Shown here: piece after piece, positions 62,267 to 64,000 of the stretch
Position numbering within the stretch: position 1 is the stretch's first letter
Layout of the letters: every line of letters starts with the position of its first letter
Origin: Desulfobulbaceae bacterium
GTDB taxonomy: Bacteria > Desulfobacterota > Desulfobulbia > Desulfobulbales > SURF-16
NCBI GenBank assembly: GCA_020444175.1
Contig: JAHLLM010000025.1
Coordinates: 1 to 64,000 of the forward strand
DNA length: 64,000 nucleotides
Reading direction: 5' to 3'
The notes under the pieces: generated by a model
Told to the model about the DNA's origin: nothing
The model's database searches: none
The model's input: the letters and a program-made list of their open reading frames with translations, nothing else
Program-made: the position numbers and the translations under genes

Positions 62267-63595
62267 TTATCCTAATTTATTACTAATCGCCTGACTGACG
62301 GCATCAAAGCTTTTTTCAAAGGCCTGTTTGTTCTTGTTGCTGTTTCCACTAACAAGAACAGTTGTATTTTCATCAGCTTTTTTAATATAAACCCAAATTC
62401 GGCGGTGAGAAAGAAAAAAGGCAACATAGAGGCCGAGGAGCATTAAACCGCAACCAATATATACACCCCAGACACCGGGATCTTTTGTCACCTGGAGTCC
62501 TGTTGCAAAAAATTCCTTAAGAGCAAAGGTATATTCCTTGCCACCATGTTTTACTATGGTCGTATCACCATCAACAATCCAGAATGGCTCGGCTACCCCC
62601 GACTCGTTGGCAAACCAGATTTTATATCTGAATTTACCGGGTGTGTCAGTCATATCCCTATTGATAATGCCGAATGTAACTTTTTCACCGTCCCACTTGA
62701 CCTGTTTACCCGGCTCAATAAGGAAACGATCCTGATTTCTTGTCTCATTGTTGGCAATTGAAGTAAGAAACTTCTGATATGACTGATAACTTGACTGATA
62801 AAATGTGAGCCCTTTATAGTTAAGAGGATCGTTAACAACAATGGATTTTGACAATACCTCTTTGCCGTTTTCAAGAATAACCAGGTCGGAGCGAAACTCT
62901 TTCGGCGCACCGTTCGGGTAGTGGCTCAGGGTAAACTTCTTGCACAATACTTCAAAGCCTAATTTGATTGCTTCGTTTGACCCGAACTTGTAAATTTCAT
63001 CGGTAGACCGTGTCTCGGGAATCATTACACTTCCCTTATATCCGAAATACGACCCTACCATTGCGCCGGCAAAGATGACCAAAATGCTGGTATGAACGAC
63101 ATAAACACCGAGGCGGGTCCAGGGCCCTTTCTGAGCAAAAAGAAGAGTTCCGTCATCTCGGCTTGCCTCACTGGCTTTCCAACCGGCTTCAGACAATCCG
63201 GCCTTCACCTGGGAGGCCGCCTCTTCCGGAGATTTGGAGGTTGTTATTTCTTTTCGTGACCGCATTTTGCCAAGCCTGCCGATGTCGGTCTGCAAATTAT
63301 CAAGAACGACCAGACGCCAGACAGAAGGCAATCTCTCGATGGTGCAGACTATCAGGTTGAGAGCCAACAGGATAAGCAGTGTAACGAACCACCAGGAATT
63401 ATACATGTCCGGGATATCGAGTGTCTGGAAAAGTCTGGCCATATTTTCGCCATACATTTTCACATAGGTTTCCGCAGGACTGTTCTGGGGGATAACTGTG
63501 CCGATGACAGAAGATATAGCGAGAAGGAAAAGAACCAAGAGGGCAAGTTTAACCGATGCAAAAAAACTCCAAATGCTGTTTTTCTTTTTACTCAT
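62267..63595 (-). CDS. resB: Cytochrome c biogenesis protein ResB
   Basis: About 442 residues. Four membrane helices (SVKLALLVLFLLAISSVIGT, WWFVTLLILLALNLIVCTI, VYVVHTSILVIFAGAMVGSY and WGVYIGCGLMLLGLYVAFFL) flank a large periplasmic domain. PLNYKGLTFYQSSYQSYQKF is the ResB signature. It pairs with CcsA for System II cytochrome c maturation. ATG at 63595 follows GAAGGACAGC and gives the usual start. Confidence 0.92.
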   Translation of the reverse strand: MSKKKNSIWSFFASVKLALLVLFLLAISSVIGTVIPQNSPAETYVKMYGENMARLFQTLDIPDMYNSWWFVTLLILLALNLIVCTIERLPSVWRLVVLDNLQTDIGRLGKMRSRKEITTSKSPEEAASQVKAGLSEAGWKASEASRDDGTLLFAQKGPWTRLGVYVVHTSILVIFAGAMVGSYFGYKGSVMIPETRSTDEIYKFGSNEAIKLGFEVLCKKFTLSHYPNGAPKEFRSDLVILENGKEVLSKSIVVNDPLNYKGLTFYQSSYQSYQKFLTSIANNETRNQDRFLIEPGKQVKWDGEKVTFGIINRDMTDTPGKFRYKIWFANESGVAEPFWIVDGDTTIVKHGGKEYTFALKEFFATGLQVTKDPGVWGVYIGCGLMLLGLYVAFFLSHRRIWVYIKKADENTTVLVSGNSNKNKQAFEKSFDAVSQAISNKLG

Positions 63596-64000
63596 GCTGT
63601 CCTTCAATTATGTAGTAGAGGTTAAAAATTTTGAGGTAAATTTACAGGAACATGCCTGATACCATGAAGTGTTACACAGTGTCAATAATTAGGCTCCTGT
63701 AAAACAGCACATCCGGAGTATTGACATCAGAATAAGTGACAACGATTATAGCAGAAAGTTCAAAAAAAAGGCGAGCAAACCACAATTTTGCAGATTTAAT
63801 CCTGCCTGAAGGATGAATGGTGCAATACTCCCCACTCTTTCTTTGTGCATCGTTGTCTGAAGCCCCCAGCGAATTCCTTTTTTTTCCATGATATAAAGAT
63901 AAAAGACTTGCCAAGCAAAGCCGTCCGTTGTATAAATCTCGGTTCTATGGTTACACAAGAAATACCTTGTTTTTAATAAAATTGATGATGGTTTCGTAAA
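63596..64000. other. Terminal intergenic region, no gene seen
   Basis: A 405-bp stretch upstream of resB. It may hold the resB promoter. No conserved protein or RNA was recognised before the window ends. Confidence 0.35.

Noticed and set aside
63672-63958. Two short minus-strand frames near the end of the window
   Set aside because: No motif, no ribosome binding site and overlap of the two frames indicate non-coding DNA.
1-64000. CRISPR arrays, tRNA or rRNA genes, prophage or conjugation modules
   Set aside because: No regular spaced repeats, cloverleaf-like or rRNA-like segments, or phage or transfer proteins were visible.

Overview
The window looks like a chromosomal segment of a sulfate-reducing or sulfur-metabolising Desulfobacterota bacterium, most likely near the Desulfobulbales. 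The evidence is a periplasmic tetraheme cytochrome c3, a ResB/CcsA cytochrome c maturation pair, a NikK-L-M-Q-O nickel transporter, an iron-sulfur flavoprotein, a two-CW protein, tandem Hsp20 genes, at least one clear selenoprotein and a GAK (Grasp And Kinase) cluster. Most genes lie on the minus strand. No rRNA, tRNA, CRISPR array or intact transposase gene was found.

Layout. (1) 0.3-6.6 kb: 6-phosphogluconate dehydrogenase, aldehyde dehydrogenase, acetolactate synthase, nitroreductase, a DUF3562 protein and a histidine phosphatase. (2) 6.7-16.5 kb: a large minus-strand GAK cluster of unknown function. In transcription order it has a ribbon-helix-helix-like protein, two amphi-Trp proteins, a ParA ATPase, an XXXCH protein, a PHP-like metallohydrolase, a third amphi-Trp protein, a PhoU-kinase fusion, an ATP-grasp enzyme, an HprK-related kinase and a CofD-like protein. 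A broken lgt-like fragment on the opposite strand sits inside it. (3) 16.6-31.7 kb: a membrane spermidine synthase-like protein, a secreted PHP protein, PhoH, a chemoreceptor, a bacterial CULT (cereblon-type) domain protein overlapping yjbQ, an ArsC-like selenoprotein, YifB, a PilZ protein and a Bax-like glucosaminidase. (4) 31.8-35.5 kb: a nickel ECF transporter operon. (5) 35.9-49.6 kb: an acetyl-CoA hydrolase/GNAT fusion, three Hsp20 genes, a possible DNA-binding regulator, two-CW and STAS-like proteins, fumarase, a candidate selenoprotein of the MtrA/DUF4346 type, lipoproteins, a LysE exporter, OMPLA, a YhiN-type flavoprotein and an iron-sulfur flavoprotein. (6) 50-60.5 kb: MoaB, EF-G2, Nnr, two CBS proteins, a PabB-PabC fusion and PBP1A. 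(7) 60.6-63.6 kb: cytochrome c3, CcsA and ResB.

The strongest leads are the GAK cluster with its likely autoregulated promoter; an in-frame UGA joining a short Cys-rich ORF to an MtrA-like ORF, followed by a hairpin with bacterial SECIS geometry; a second, clearer selenoprotein; the CULT-domain gene; and a family of dispersed repeats that touch gene ends. Family assignments come from reading motifs and from memory of the families; no database search was run.
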